Positions 17,613-27,125 of a stretch of 64,000 nt of DNA are shown piece by piece; the first letter of the stretch is position 1, and each line of letters begins with the position of its first letter. The notes beneath the pieces were generated by a model, which was not told where the DNA came from, searched no databases, and saw nothing but the letters and a program-made list of their open reading frames with translations. The stretch lies in contig JACKNF010000010.1 in the NCBI GenBank assembly GCA_024234995.1, forward strand, positions 1 to 64,000, read 5' to 3'. The stretch is from Gammaproteobacteria bacterium. GTDB taxonomy: Bacteria; Pseudomonadota; Gammaproteobacteria; Competibacterales; Competibacteraceae. A program made the translations under genes and the position numbers.

Positions 17613-17984
17613 CTAGGTGCGTTCTGCATCCAGGTCTGCTTGTTCTTCATCGGTGAACAACCGCGAGCGGGTTAAGAAACGTAAACCTTCCGGGCCTTCC
17701 AGGGAAAACATGCCGCCCCGGCCAGGGATGGCATCGATGATCAGCTGGGTATGCTGCCAATACTCAAACTGGGCAGCGCTCATGTAGAACGGGCAACCGC
17801 CGATTTCGCCTAATCGCACATCGCTATCGCCGGTGATCAACTCGCCTTCCGGATAGCACATCGGCGAACTGCCATCGCAACAGCCGCCGGACTGGTGAAA
17901 CATCAGCGCGCCGTGTTTCGCCTTGAGTTTGGCGATAAGCGCCAAGGCGGCATCGGTCGCCAAAACGCGGGAAACGGTGGCCAC
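17613..17984 (-). CDS. DUF779 protein, aldehyde dehydrogenase partner
   Basis: About 123 residues from a GTG at 17984. I prefer this over an upstream ATG because AAGGAGGAA stands directly before it and the family normally starts here. Conserved DUF779 features: HGALMFHQSGGCCDGSSPMC (a Cys-rich, likely metal-binding loop), IGGCPFYMSAAQFEYWQHTQ, and a C-terminal GPEGLRFLTRSR. In many proteobacteria and actinobacteria a DUF779 gene is next to an AldB/ExaC-type aldehyde dehydrogenase, as here. Its biochemical role has not been defined to my knowledge. The family assignment is firm. Confidence 0.85.
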   Translation of the reverse strand: MATVSRVLATDAALALIAKLKAKHGALMFHQSGGCCDGSSPMCYPEGELITGDSDVRLGEIGGCPFYMSAAQFEYWQHTQLIIDAIPGRGGMFSLEGPEGLRFLTRSRLFTDEEQADLDAERT

Positions 17985-18112
17985 GGGTTCCTCCTTACTC
18001 CATTTCAAAGCAGGGCGTGTTAGCCGCAGAGTACGCATTGTGTACCCTGCCTCTCTGCGGCAGCGGGTTACGGCTCACACCGGACTTGCCGGCACGGTTG
18101 CACGGTTTATGG

Positions 18113-19633
18113 TTAGAAGAACCCCATGGCTTTGGGGTTGTAGCTCACCAGCAGATTCTTGGTCTGCTGGTAATGGTCGAGCATCATCCGGTGAGTTTCC
18201 CGCCCGATCCCGGATTGCTTGTAACCGCCAAAGGCAGCGTGCGCCGGGTAGAGGTGGTAGCAGTTGGTCCATACGCGTCCGGCTTTGATGCCGCGGCCCA
18301 TCCGGTAGGCCACATTCATATCGCGGCTCCACACGCCCGCTCCCAGCCCGTACAGCGTATTGTTGGCGATGGATAACGCGTCGTTCATGTCTTTGAAGGC
18401 CGTCACCGCTAGCACCGGTCCAAAGATTTCTTCCTGGAACAAGCGCATCCGGTTATGGCCCTGGAACACGGTCGGTTGAACGTAATAGCCATCGCGTAGT
18501 TCTCCTCCCAGTTCAGCCCGCTGCCCGCCGGTCAAACATTCCGCGCCTTCCTGGCGGCCAATGTCCATGTAGCTGATAATTTTTTCCAGCTGCTCGGAGG
18601 ACGCTTGCGCGCCGATCATGGTGGAGGTGTCGAGTGGATGGCCTTGCTTGACCGCTTTCACCCGCGCTACCGCCCGCTCGATGAAGCGGTCATAGGCGGA
18701 TTCTTGAATCAGCGCCCGTGATGGGCAGGTGCAGACTTCGCCTTGATTGAGGGCGAACATGGTGAAGCCTTCCAGAGACTTGTCGAAGAACTCGTCATCC
18801 TGGGCGCAGACATCGGCGAAGAAGACATTAGGCGATTTGCCGCCCAGCTCCAGCGTTACCGGAATTAGATTTTGCGCGGCGTACTGCATGATCAGCCGCC
18901 CGGTGGTCGTCTCGCCGGTGAAGGCGATTTTGGCGATGCGCTTGCTGCTCGCCAGCGGCTTACCGGCTTCCAGCCCGAAACCATTGACAACGTTAACGAC
19001 GCCGGGCGGCAGTAAATCCTGAATCAATTCCATCAGCACCAAGATCGATGTCGGCGTCTGTTCAGCAGGTTTCAACACCACGCAGTTGCCTGCCGCCAAG
19101 GCGGGCGCCAGCTTCCAGACGGCCATTAGAACCGGGAAATTCCAGGGAATGATCTGGCCGACCACGCCCAGCGGTTCATGGAAGTGATAGGCGACAGTGT
19201 CGTCATCGATTTCCGACAGTGTGCCTTCCTGGGCGCGGATGCAGCCGGCGAAATAGCGGAAGTGATCAATCGCCAGCGGCATGTCAGCGGCCAGGGTTTC
19301 CCGCACGGATTTGCCATTGTCCCAGGTTTCCGCCACTGCCAGCATTTCGAGATTGGCTTCCATGCGGTCGGCGATGCGGTTGAGGCAATTGGCCCGTTCC
19401 GCTACGGACGTGCGGCCCCAGGCGTCAGCGGCGGCATGGGCGGCATCCAGCGCCAGCTCTATATCCTCAGCGCTGGAGCGGGGGATTTCGCAAAATCCCT
19501 GGCCGGTGACCGGGCTGATATTCTCGAAATATTCGCCTTTGACCGGCTCGACCCATTGGCCGCCGATGAAATTTTGATAGCGAGGTTTGAAGCTGATCTT
19601 GGAACCGGGTTGTCCGGGTGATGCGTATAACAT
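18113..19633 (-). CDS. NAD-dependent aldehyde dehydrogenase (AldB/ExaC type)
   Basis: A 506-residue aldehyde dehydrogenase. The start at 19633 ([10 protein letters not shown]) is fixed by GTAGGAGAAACTCCG before the ATG; the longer open frame upstream has no family similarity. Key features: NAD-binding [22 protein letters not shown], the general-base Glu in [12 protein letters not shown], catalytic Cys in [14 protein letters not shown], and [10 protein letters not shown]. The C-terminal GFF end is typical of the AldB/ExaC group acting on acetaldehyde and other short aldehydes. With the alcohol dehydrogenase at the head of the array it would complete alcohol to acid oxidation. The DUF779 gene follows. 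Confidence 0.93.
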   Translation of the reverse strand: MLYASPGQPGSKISFKPRYQNFIGGQWVEPVKGEYFENISPVTGQGFCEIPRSSAEDIELALDAAHAAADAWGRTSVAERANCLNRIADRMEANLEMLAVAETWDNGKSVRETLAADMPLAIDHFRYFAGCIRAQEGTLSEIDDDTVAYHFHEPLGVVGQIIPWNFPVLMAVWKLAPALAAGNCVVLKPAEQTPTSILVLMELIQDLLPPGVVNVVNGFGLEAGKPLASSKRIAKIAFTGETTTGRLIMQYAAQNLIPVTLELGGKSPNVFFADVCAQDDEFFDKSLEGFTMFALNQGEVCTCPSRALIQESAYDRFIERAVARVKAVKQGHPLDTSTMIGAQASSEQLEKIISYMDIGRQEGAECLTGGQRAELGGELRDGYYVQPTVFQGHNRMRLFQEEIFGPVLAVTAFKDMNDALSIANNTLYGLGAGVWSRDMNVAYRMGRGIKAGRVWTNCYHLYPAHAAFGGYKQSGIGRETHRMMLDHYQQTKNLLVSYNPKAMGFF

Positions 19634-19691
19634 CGGAGTTTCTCCTACGGTTTGGTGGTTCTTGGCGCCGGGCTTATGCGGCGCCATTTTT

Positions 19692-20708
19692 TCAGGCGGT
19701 GAGTGGCGATCTAGCCTGCCGCCCTTTCGAGTCAGGCCGGTCGACGACCAGCCAGCCGCCGTGATATTCGAAATACGCACAGCACCCGCCTAATCTGTGC
19801 CCCAGCGCCCGCAGACGGTCACGATCGAACACTTGCCGATGGCCATAGCGGGGATCGGGCGTGGCTTCGAGCGGCACGGCGATAATCAATCGCCGGGCGG
19901 TGAGCTGCCAAAGATGGGTGACGGCCTGTCCGGTTTGCTCGAATTCAAGATGCTCTAGCAGATGTAACGCGGTCACCACATCGAAGCGCGCTGGGAGCGG
20001 TGCGAGTTCCCGTTCGATGTCATCCGCCAGGATGTCGGCGACGCCGAATTCGACCTGAGCCAGACCTTCCTGAACGGCATAATCATTGGCAAATCCGATC
20101 AGGGCCGGATTCACATCACAACCGGCAATGCCGCCCAGCATCCGGTTCGCGGCGTTCACCCGCGCCAGCAGCAATGGGAAAAAGCCAAAACAGGTCGCTA
20201 CATCGAGTACGGTTGGCGGTGACGCGACGGCGGGCAGCGCCTCGATCAAAGTCAGCGCGTAGCGGTAAATCACGCCGAACAGGCCGATGAAATCACTGGC
20301 GGTTCCGTCGGGTTGCCCCCATGGGTGCGTCAAACCGGCGCTGGCCTGGGTCGCATTCAGCGTATTGGCGTAGAACAGCCGCCAGGCGCGGCGCTCGTTG
20401 CCAGCCATAGAACGGACGATGTCGCCCACCGAACGCTCGAATTCATCCTGTTCGCTATAACCGCTATCGATGTGCTGCCGCTGCCCGGCCAGCAGCGGCA
20501 GCAGCTCGGTTGCCACGAAATAGCCGAGGTTGTTATCGATTTGCGCTGTGCTGAAGGCATGGACGATGATCAACTCATCGGCAGGAGCGGTTAAAGCTGC
20601 CGGAGACATCAGCGGGTAAAGCTGGAAATGCGCACTGGCAGCCAGCGGGGCGGCGCGTTGCTCCAGACCGTCGACCAGCAGTGCATGGCGGTGGCGTGAT
20701 AGCATCAT
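19692..20708 (-). CDS. mftM: SAM-dependent methyltransferase, probably MftM
   Basis: A 338-residue class I methyltransferase. SAM-binding motif I is [18 protein letters not shown], motif [16 protein letters not shown], and motif post-[16 protein letters not shown]. The N-terminal 150 residues are a separate helical region not found in generic methyltransferases. In mycobacteria MftM methylates the second glucose of the mycofactocin oligosaccharide. The presence of a methyltransferase of this length and N-terminal extension within a mycofactocin array that includes mftF makes MftM the best guess. It could instead methylate another substrate of the pathway. It lies 19 bases downstream of the VWA gene. 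Confidence 0.65.
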   Translation of the reverse strand: MMLSRHRHALLVDGLEQRAAPLAASAHFQLYPLMSPAALTAPADELIIVHAFSTAQIDNNLGYFVATELLPLLAGQRQHIDSGYSEQDEFERSVGDIVRSMAGNERRAWRLFYANTLNATQASAGLTHPWGQPDGTASDFIGLFGVIYRYALTLIEALPAVASPPTVLDVATCFGFFPLLLARVNAANRMLGGIAGCDVNPALIGFANDYAVQEGLAQVEFGVADILADDIERELAPLPARFDVVTALHLLEHLEFEQTGQAVTHLWQLTARRLIIAVPLEATPDPRYGHRQVFDRDRLRALGHRLGGCCAYFEYHGGWLVVDRPDSKGRQARSPLTA

Positions 20709-20727
20709 AAGACCAGGCGCTCCATGA

Positions 20728-22254
20728 TCAGTGCCAGGTGACCGGACGCCGCAACAGGGCTTCGGTCACCTGACCGAGTTGTTGCAGGTTACGGACGACT
20801 TCGGTCTGGTGGCAGACCGGCTCGTACAGCGGCATGTCGCAACTGCCCAGCGGCCAACTGCCACGCGGTTCCGGCGACAGCCACAGCAATTGTCTGGCGC
20901 GGCGGCGGATCGCCTCCAGCGCCCACACGTGGGGCGGGTTGCGGTTGCCGCGCCCGTCTCCAAGAATGATCACGGTGGTTTGCCGGGTCACCGCCGCTAA
21001 ATAGCGGTTGTGAAACAGGCTGAGCGCGCGGCCATAGTTGCTGTCCGCCCCGGTATCGAGCAGCCCGCCGTTGAACACGGTGGCGATGGCGTCATCAATG
21101 CTCTGTTGATCGAAAGAGGAACTGATTTCCACCAGATCGCTGACGAAGGCAAAACTGCGCACTTGGCCGAACAGGTTTTGCAGGTTGTAGACCAGGTGCA
21201 GCATAAAGCGGGCCGTGTTGCGCACTGACAGACTGATATCACAGATCACCGCCAGCCGGGGTTTGTCATCGCGGTGATGGGTCATGACCGGCTGAAACGG
21301 GATGCCTTCATACTTCATATTGCGGCGCAAGGTGAGCGGCACGCTGATCCGGCCCCGCGGGCTGATGTGCCGGCGGTAGGAGCGCGCGCCGCGCATCCGC
21401 CGGCACAGCCGCTGCACGATCTCGGCCATCTCCCGGCGTTCCTGTTCCGGGAAGCAGTCGTCGTGCGCCCTGCGGCGCGGCGGAACGGAAATTTCCGGAG
21501 GCGGTTGCAACGCCAGTTCCCGTTCGAGATAGCGCTTGAGCAATTCCGGCAGATGGGCCATGCTGCCTTCCAATCGCCTGGCCAGGCGCTGGACCAGCAG
21601 CTCATCAATATCGAGATCGTTCAGCTCGTCCAGCAACTCCGTCACCGCATCGGCGATCAAATCCGCATCCAGCGCCGTCAGCGCCTCGCTGAAATTCAAT
21701 TCGCCCGCGCGGCCGGCATTCTTGACCCGCTGGACCTTGAGCTGTTGCACCGCTTTCTGCAAAACCTGATCGAGCAATTCCTGGTGACGGCTCAGCAGCA
21801 GGTTCTGGCCAAATCCGGCCAGACGGAGGTCATGGCTATCTTGATGCGCGTTGAAATGCGTGACCATGTCCCTATCGTCGAAATAATCCTGGATGTCGAG
21901 AGGGTCTTCGTGAGCATGATCGTCGTCAGCGTGGCCGCTGGCAAGATTCGATTCGGCAGCGGCTTCCGGGGGATAGGGTTCCGTTGCATGTGGCGGTTGC
22001 GGTTCCGCCGTTGCTTCAGGAGAGGGCGACGCCTTGGGCAAGCTGAAAAATTGTTCAAACAGCTCCTCAAAGAGCGGCAGGTCGCGCAAGTCCTTAATTA
22101 AAGTGCTGCGCAAGACGATACGCACCGTGTCGCGATCGTGCAGCGTGACCCACGTCAGCGCTTGCATCGCGTCCAGCGACTCAGCGGGCGAAATTCGCAC
22201 CCCCTGCTTTTTCAGCAGGAACACAAAACGGTTAATCGCGGCATCCATCATCAT
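20728..22254 (-). CDS. VWA-domain protein (CoxE/MoxR-partner type)
   Basis: About 508 residues from the ATG at 22254, which overlaps the moxR stop (ATGA); the open frame upstream of it is Pro/Arg-rich and non-homologous. The N-terminal half is helical and acidic in the middle. The C-terminal half is a von Willebrand A domain: LAVICDISLSVRNTARFMLH (D-x-S-x-S metal site), then VVIILGDGRGNRNPP. CoxE-like VWA proteins work with a MoxR AAA ATPase to insert metals or activate enzymes (CoxDE, NorQD, CbbQO). In this array the obvious client is the metal-dependent alcohol dehydrogenase or the mycofactocin enzymes. This is inference. Confidence 0.85.
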   Translation of the reverse strand: MMMDAAINRFVFLLKKQGVRISPAESLDAMQALTWVTLHDRDTVRIVLRSTLIKDLRDLPLFEELFEQFFSLPKASPSPEATAEPQPPHATEPYPPEAAAESNLASGHADDDHAHEDPLDIQDYFDDRDMVTHFNAHQDSHDLRLAGFGQNLLLSRHQELLDQVLQKAVQQLKVQRVKNAGRAGELNFSEALTALDADLIADAVTELLDELNDLDIDELLVQRLARRLEGSMAHLPELLKRYLERELALQPPPEISVPPRRRAHDDCFPEQERREMAEIVQRLCRRMRGARSYRRHISPRGRISVPLTLRRNMKYEGIPFQPVMTHHRDDKPRLAVICDISLSVRNTARFMLHLVYNLQNLFGQVRSFAFVSDLVEISSSFDQQSIDDAIATVFNGGLLDTGADSNYGRALSLFHNRYLAAVTRQTTVIILGDGRGNRNPPHVWALEAIRRRARQLLWLSPEPRGSWPLGSCDMPLYEPVCHQTEVVRNLQQLGQVTEALLRRPVTWH

Positions 22255-23325
22255 CCACCGGTGCGGCCATCGGTACGGCCCCGATAGCTGGTGAAATAGC
22301 GGGCTGTGTGTTCTTGGCGGCGCTGTTCCAGGTGGTTCACGTCCAGCCCGGCGGGCCGGGCCGGTGGATGCAGCGAAATTTCGGTGGCCGAGGGAATCGC
22401 TGGCGGATTCTGTGCTTGCAGCGGCTCGCCAATCCACGACAACTGGTCATTGACCTGCTGGGTATCGCGCTCGTATTTGATCAACAGATGGAGGGTTTCC
22501 TCCAACAGTGCTGGGGTCAGCGCGCCGGCGTTGAGCAGCACCAGCGCCTGCGCCCAGTCCAATGTCTCGCTGATGCTGGGCGCTTTGCGCAAGTCCAGAG
22601 CGCGTAACCGGCGGATCACTGCAACGACCTGGGCCGCTAACGTTTCTCGCAACGCCGGTACTTTCATCCGAAGGATATCCAACTCCCGCTGTTCGTCTGG
22701 ATAGCCAATGAACAGATGCAGACAGCGGCGCTTGAGCGCATCGCTCAGATCGCGGGTGTTGTTACTGGTGATGATGACGTAGGGAATGGTCGCGGCTTTG
22801 ACCGTACCAAGCTCCGGCACCGTGACCTGAAAATCGCTCAATACTTCCAGCAGGAAGGCTTCGAACTGTTCCTCGGCACGATCGAGTTCATCGATCAACA
22901 GCACCACAGGGTCAGGGGAACTGATCGCCTGGAGGATCGGGCGGCGCACCATGAAGTGCTCCGAGAAAACACATCCTCGTGCAGATGCAGTTGCGCGACT
23001 GCCCTCATGCAGATCGCTGACGCCTTCGAACAGACGGCTGATCTTGTCGCGCAGAATCTGCGTGTAAAGTAATTGCTTACCGTATTCCCACTCGTAAAGC
23101 GCGTGTGCCTCATCCAGCCCGCCATAACATTGCAGCCGGATCAGCGGACGGTTCAAAGCAGCCGCTACCGCTTTCGCCAGTTCGGTCTTGCCGACGCCTG
23201 CCGGTCCTTCGATCAGACCGGCTTGCGCATTTGCAAGGCTAAAAAGCCACGGCTGCCAGTTTACGGTCGCACAAGTACTGCTGATCGCGCAATTGCGCGA
23301 TGGTTTGCTCGATCGATGCGAACAT
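22251..23325 (-). CDS. MoxR-family AAA+ ATPase, with frame breaks near the N-terminus
   Basis: The expected start is the ATG at 23325 (MFASIEQTIAQLRDQQYLCD), preceded by GGAG. Around 23,240 two single bases are missing, so the raw frame switches before the Walker A motif EGPAGVGKTEL. A second local out-of-frame stretch lies near 22,960-23,000, where the other frame gives AQLHLHEDVF and a T is missing from a T-run. Elsewhere the protein is normal: Walker B VVLLIDELDRAEEQ, sensor IITSNNTRDLSDALKRRC. MoxR ATPases act as chaperones with VWA partners, here the overlapping downstream gene. Both breaks look like homopolymer deletions, so I treat the gene as probably functional. Confidence 0.8.
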
Positions 23326-23422
23326 GCGCCAACTCCGTGCCTGAATTCCCGGTGGATACCGGGTGTCCAGGCCATCAAGGGGAATGCTCAAGCCTGCGCT
23401 TGGAGCCCAAAGGGCGCTTGTT

Positions 23423-24685
23423 CTAGTAAACGCCGGCTAAGGAATGGCGCACGACAGGCGCGACCGCCTCATAGGTGCATTCGCGCGCATTGCCCGGCGT
23501 TGACCCATCACCGAGGACATGATGGGTAATGCGGTCGATATCCCGGTCATCGGCAGCGATCTTCGCGCTGCTTAATTCAGCATAGCGTCCTTGCCCCATC
23601 CGCGATTTGGTGTAAGAGCCGATGCTGGCGAAGTTGGCTGGAATATTCAGATCCTTGCTGAGCCGGATTGCCGCCTCGACAGCCCGTTCCGCGGCAGAAA
23701 CATCGGACAGGCCATCGACGTTTTCGCCCATTGCCTTGGCAATGTCGCGGAAGCGTTTGTAATTGGCCGGCATGTTGTATTCCCAGACCCGGGGCAGGGC
23801 AATCGCGTTATTCAAGCCATGGTGCGAGTCGTAAAAGGCGCTGACTGCGTGAGAAATGGAATGAATGATACCCAGGCCGCCGCTATTGAATGCCTGTGCC
23901 GAGACATAGGAGGCATACATCATGTTGGTGCGCGCTTCGAAATTCAGCGGCTCTAGCACTGCGCGGCGCAGATTCTGCGCCACCAGCTCGATCCCCAGCA
24001 GCGCGCTGCCAAGACTGGGTAAGAAGTCGATCCGGGAGACATACGGCTCGGAGGCATGGGCCAGCACGTCGAAACCGCAGAAAGCAGTCAAGTCCTGTGG
24101 CATGGAAAAGTGCAGAACCGGATCATTGATGCTCAGCGTTACCGGGGTGTTTTCGTCCAGCCCCAGCCATTTATACGGCGCTTTTTCCGAGGTGGTGTCG
24201 GTGATCACATAGGCCCAGCTGGTTTCGGAACCGGTGCCCGCCGTGGTATTGATGGCGATGTGCGGCGGATTATTGGGGTTCTCGGATTTGTTGAAACCAT
24301 CGAATTCGTTGATATTGCGGCCATCGTGGGAAACGACGATGCGCGCGCCCTTGGTGGCGTCGGTCACGCTTCCGCCGCCGACCGAGATAAAGCTGTCGCA
24401 TTTCTCGCGAGTATAGAGGTCAGCAATGTCCATGACGTTGTAGTCCTTGGGATTGGACTCGACTTTGTCATAGACCACGACGTCGATATCCCGGTATTTG
24501 AGTTTACCAACGATGTCTTCAACAATGCCGGTGCCGCGCAAACCGGAAGTGGCGAGTACGCAGCGCTTGAATCCAAGCTTGTTGGCTTCCAGCCCCACCA
24601 TCTCATAGGCGCCGGGACCAAGCAGACCGCGCGGAATACGATGAAATTCTTTGATTGGAAACTGCCAGAGTTTGTGTGCTTCCAC
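23423..24685 (-). CDS. NDMA-dependent methanol dehydrogenase-type iron-containing alcohol dehydrogenase
   Basis: A 420-residue group III alcohol dehydrogenase. I choose the GTG at 24685 (VEAHKLWQFPIKEFHRIPRG) because GAGGAA stands upstream and family members start here; an in-frame ATG at 24733 would add 16 residues. Visible features: SVGGGSVTDATKGARIV (nucleotide site), TTAGTGSETSWAYVI, metal ligands in CGFDVLAHASEP (Asp, His) and IHSISHAVSAFYDSHHGLN (two His). Close matches from memory are the methanol:NDMA oxidoreductases of Amycolatopsis and Mycobacterium, which hold NAD(P) tightly and need mycofactocin as external acceptor. It is the first gene of the array, downstream of the sigma-54 promoter. 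Its substrate may be methanol, ethanol or another short alcohol. Confidence 0.9.
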   Translation of the reverse strand: MEAHKLWQFPIKEFHRIPRGLLGPGAYEMVGLEANKLGFKRCVLATSGLRGTGIVEDIVGKLKYRDIDVVVYDKVESNPKDYNVMDIADLYTREKCDSFISVGGGSVTDATKGARIVVSHDGRNINEFDGFNKSENPNNPPHIAINTTAGTGSETSWAYVITDTTSEKAPYKWLGLDENTPVTLSINDPVLHFSMPQDLTAFCGFDVLAHASEPYVSRIDFLPSLGSALLGIELVAQNLRRAVLEPLNFEARTNMMYASYVSAQAFNSGGLGIIHSISHAVSAFYDSHHGLNNAIALPRVWEYNMPANYKRFRDIAKAMGENVDGLSDVSAAERAVEAAIRLSKDLNIPANFASIGSYTKSRMGQGRYAELSSAKIAADDRDIDRITHHVLGDGSTPGNARECTYEAVAPVVRHSLAGVY

Positions 24686-24857
24686 AGTTGATTCCTCTTC
24701 ACTTTGGTAGTCATGCGCGGATGGAATCCGCATTATTTTCCCTATCGAGAGATAGGGGCATTGCCTTTTGAGCTGATCGAATTGCGTTCGAGGCCGCTTG
24801 GCAATCGTTTTCCGGCCAGGAAGAATTTCCTTGGCGTGTTGACTTAGTAAAGAGTCT

Positions 24858-24873
24858 TACAACAAGTGAGCCA
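24858..24873 (-). promoter_or_regulatory. Candidate sigma-54 (-24/-12) promoter for the mycofactocin array
   Basis: On the minus strand the sequence is TGGCTCACTTGTTGTA. It matches the sigma-54 consensus TGGCAC-N5-TTGCA at the invariant GG and in TTG, with the correct 10-base GG-to-G(C/T) spacing; the -12 GC is GT here. Transcription would begin near 24,847, leaving a leader of about 160 bases before the alcohol dehydrogenase GTG. The sigma-54 activator gene in the same locus supports the call. Confidence 0.5.
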
Positions 24874-24989
24874 ATATCATAAATGTTGTTACTTTTTTTA
24901 TATATGTTTAATTATTAAACGGTTTTTTTGTAAGATGGATTGCTAAATTCGTTTAATCCAGAACCAAATATAATAATTGTGAAAAAAAC

Positions 24990-25029
24990 GTGACATGCAC
25001 TGTATCAAACTGTCACGGCCCCTGTGACA
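24990..25029. promoter_or_regulatory. Candidate enhancer site for the sigma-54 activator (GTGACA repeats)
   Basis: A perfect inverted repeat TGTCAC-N7-GTGACA lies at 25011-25029, with a further GTGACA at 24990-24995. It is about 140 bp upstream of the -24 element, the distance expected for binding sites of enhancer-binding proteins with a Fis-type HTH. The left end of the IS4 relic begins only 7 bp further on, so the mobile island spares the site. Its binding by the activator is inferred, not shown. Confidence 0.45.
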
Positions 25030-25035
25030 CAGGGT

Positions 25036-25175
25036 CTTACCACCTATCAGTTCTGAGTTAGACTAGGATTATGAGTTTAATGAACATCATGAGGGGATCA
25101 TGGGAACGGTTCGACAATTGGCGACAGCAATCGAAGCAGGATTGAGAGCAGCTCACCCAGGGTTGCGTAAGACAG
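25036..25175 (+). mobile_element. Left end of an IS4-family element with start of its transposase
   Basis: The terminal inverted repeat CTTACCACCTATCAGTT occupies 25036-25052 and its exact inverse is at 60959-60975. An ATG at 25100 opens MGTVRQLATAIEAGLR, the typical N-terminus of an IS4-type transposase, but after 25 codons it runs into the end of the IS3 copy at 25176. The C-terminal part of an IS4 transposase in the same orientation starts right after the IS3 copy at 60400. The two parts together lack the middle of the protein. Confidence 0.75.
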
Positions 25176-25214
25176 TGAACCGCCCCGGGAATTCCGGAGG
25201 CTGGTTGTTGTGAG

Positions 25215-26108
25215 TCACGCTGCCCTGGCGGACTCGGTGAGTCGGCGATAGTGGGCTGCTTCGGCCTCGGCGGGCGGGATGTAGCCAATGGACTCCAGCA
25301 ACCTGCGATGGTTGAACCAGTCCACCCAGGTGAGGGTGGCCCATTCCACCGCCTCCAGGTTGGCCCAGGATTGCCGATGGATCACTTCGGCCTTGTCCAG
25401 CCCGTTGATGGTTTCGGCAAGGGCATTGTCGTACGAGTCGCCTACGCTGCCTACCGAGGGTTCGATGCCCGCCTCAACCAGGCGCTCCGGTATAGCGGAT
25501 CGACACGTATTGCACCCTCGATCGCTATGGTGGATCAAGCCGCCCGGCCGGAACGGCTGGCGTGTGTAGAGCCTGCTCCAGTGCATCCAGCACGAAATCG
25601 GTGCGGGCAGAACGGGATACCTTCCCAGCCAACGATATATCGGGCAAATACGTCGATGATGAAGGCGACATAGACGAACCCTGTGCCGTGAACACATACG
25701 TGAAATCGGATACCCACAGCGCATTCGGACGCTCCGCCGTGAACTGGCGGTGAACCCGATCCTCCGGACCGGGGTTTCCCGGTCGCTGACCGTGGTTTTG
25801 ACCGGCTTGCCGCGCCGCACGCCTTGCAGGCCGAGTCGTTGCATCAGTCGTTCCACCGTGCAGCGCGCCACCCACACCTTCGCTTTGCAATTGCCGCCAG
25901 ACCTTGTCGGCGCCAGACCTGCAAATTCTCCTCCCAGACCCGCCGGATTTCCGCACAGACGCTCATCACGCTGGGTTCGGGCCGACCTCTGCGCAGGATC
26001 GGCCCTCCGGGCGGCATGCAGATAATACGTCGATGGAGCAATCGGCAGCACCTTGCAGATCGGTTCGACCCCATAGACATCGCGGTGTTGGTCGATGAAC
26101 GCCTTCAT
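25215..26108 (-). pseudogene. IS3 OrfB transposase, copy 1, frame-shifted
   Basis: The start [20 protein letters not shown] and the end (VGDSYDNALAETINGL, WVDWFNHRRLLESIGYIPPAEAEAAHY) are those of an IS3-family DDE integrase. In the middle the frame flips several times: the expected [10 protein letters not shown] with the first catalytic Asp is read in another frame as [11 protein letters not shown]. The second D (HHSDRG) and the final E region (DNALAETING) are in frame. Comparison with copies 2 and 3 shows the breaks differ between copies, mostly by one base, so each copy is either independently decayed or carries sequence errors. Confidence 0.8.
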
Positions 26109-26428
26109 CGCTTGAACGGGCGGTCGAACTCCGCCTGGGCAAAATAAGCCGACGCCTTGCGCAGAATCTCGTTGGCCTGGCGCAGTTCCCGCACCTCCTG
26201 CTCCAACGCCTTGATCCGCTCCCGTTCGGCGCTCGTGACCCCCACACGCTCCCCGCGGTCCTTCTCGGCTTGCCGTACCCAGCGCCGCAGGGTTTCCGCC
26301 GTACAGCCGATCTTAGTCGCGATTGAGCCAATGGCCGCCCATTGCGATTCATGCTCGCCTTGGTGCTCCCGCACCATGCGAACCGCCCGCTCCCTTATTT
26401 CCGGTGAAAAGTTTGCTGATGTCTTCAT
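26105..26428 (-). CDS. IS3 OrfA (HTH transposase subunit), copy 1
   Basis: A 107-residue HTH_Tnp_1 protein ([39 protein letters not shown]; then a leucine-zipper-like [20 protein letters not shown]). It overlaps OrfB by 4 bases, as in IS3 elements where OrfAB is made by frameshifting. The identical gene occurs in copy 2. Confidence 0.9.
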   Translation of the reverse strand: MKTSANFSPEIRERAVRMVREHQGEHESQWAAIGSIATKIGCTAETLRRWVRQAEKDRGERVGVTSAERERIKALEQEVRELRQANEILRKASAYFAQAEFDRPFKR

Positions 26429-26478
26429 AGCTCCATACTCTCAAATGTTGGAGCCTCCGGGAAAGTCGGGGCGGTTCA

Positions 26479-26875
26479 CTATGCCTCTTCCGGCCAACGG
26501 TGTTTCGGCACATGCAACTGGCATGCGAAAGGTCGAACAAACGTTATCGGCGCTTTGATCGGCAAGGTTCTTTTGACTGCTGGTTTGTTCAAATCCAACG
26601 TCAACGCAGATATTTTCTATCAATGGATCGTTCAGGATTTGCTGCCGAAGCTGCCTGCGGCAAGCGTCGTTGTGATGGATAACGCCACATTCCATAAACG
26701 CACAGACATTCGATCGGCCATCGTCAACGCCGGACACTTCCTTGACTTCCTGCCTGTCTATTCTCCTGACCTCAACCCCATCGAGAAAAAGTGGGCACAC
26801 GCCAAAGCTATTCGCAAAAGGCTTCTTTGTTCTATCCCACATCTCTTCAAAATTGAATCATTTTATATGGCGTAG
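26479..26875 (+). pseudogene. IS630-family transposase, 3' part only
   Basis: From the edge of the IS3 copy the frame reads RCFGTCNWHAKGRTNVIGAL and continues through MDNATFHKRTDIRSAI (DDE region) to FLPVYSPDLNPIEKKWAHAK and a stop at 26875. This is the C-terminal third of an IS630/Tc1-type DDE transposase. The 5' part is absent at the other side of the IS3 copy, which instead carries an IS4 fragment. It is a relic. Confidence 0.8.
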
Positions 26876-26876
26876 G

Positions 26877-27125
26877 CTATACCTTGACTCTATCCTGCCT
26901 CCGTAGCTCGCCCGCGTCCATGTCATTAGAACCGCCGCGCACCATAGGCAGGGTCAGTTCTTGTGGCAGAAGAAACCATTGTGGATACTTATTCGGAGAC
27001 GTTATTGGAAATGAGCCAGAGTTATCATCATCCCCATTCCAACGCATCGCCAAATGCTTCTGGCCGTCGTTACTCTGCCCCCACGCTACAGCGAAAGCGC
27101 CATTGTTGAACACGATCTTATGCAC
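26877..27125 (-). CDS. Small protein of unknown function
   Basis: An 82-residue frame from a GTG (HKIVFNNGAFAVAWGQSNDG). The first 50 residues are rich in Trp, Asn and Gly and look like a folded beta-rich protein (LAMRWNGDDDNSGSFPI, PQWFLLPQELTLPMVRG). The tail after that is less convincing and may be frame-shifted. It lies back to back with the IS630 relic. I do not recognise the family with certainty. Confidence 0.45.
   Translation of the reverse strand: MHKIVFNNGAFAVAWGQSNDGQKHLAMRWNGDDDNSGSFPITSPNKYPQWFLLPQELTLPMVRGGSNDMDAGELRRQDRVKV

Larger units (their letters stand above)
25176..26478 (-). mobile_element. IS3-family insertion sequence, copy 1
   Basis: About 1.30 kb bounded by imperfect inverted repeats: TGAACCGCCCCGGGAATTCC at the left edge, and the inverse of TGAACCGCCCCGACTTTCCC at the right, both continuing to GGAGGCT. 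It encodes OrfA and OrfB on the minus strand. Left flank is the IS4 relic, right flank an IS630 relic. No matching 3-bp target repeat is seen, so the site has been rearranged since insertion. Confidence 0.9.

Noticed and set aside
24801..24817. TGGCCGGAAAACGATTGC on the minus strand as a sigma-54 promoter
   Set aside because: The spacing between GG and GC is three bases too long. The site at 24,858-24,873 has the correct spacing.
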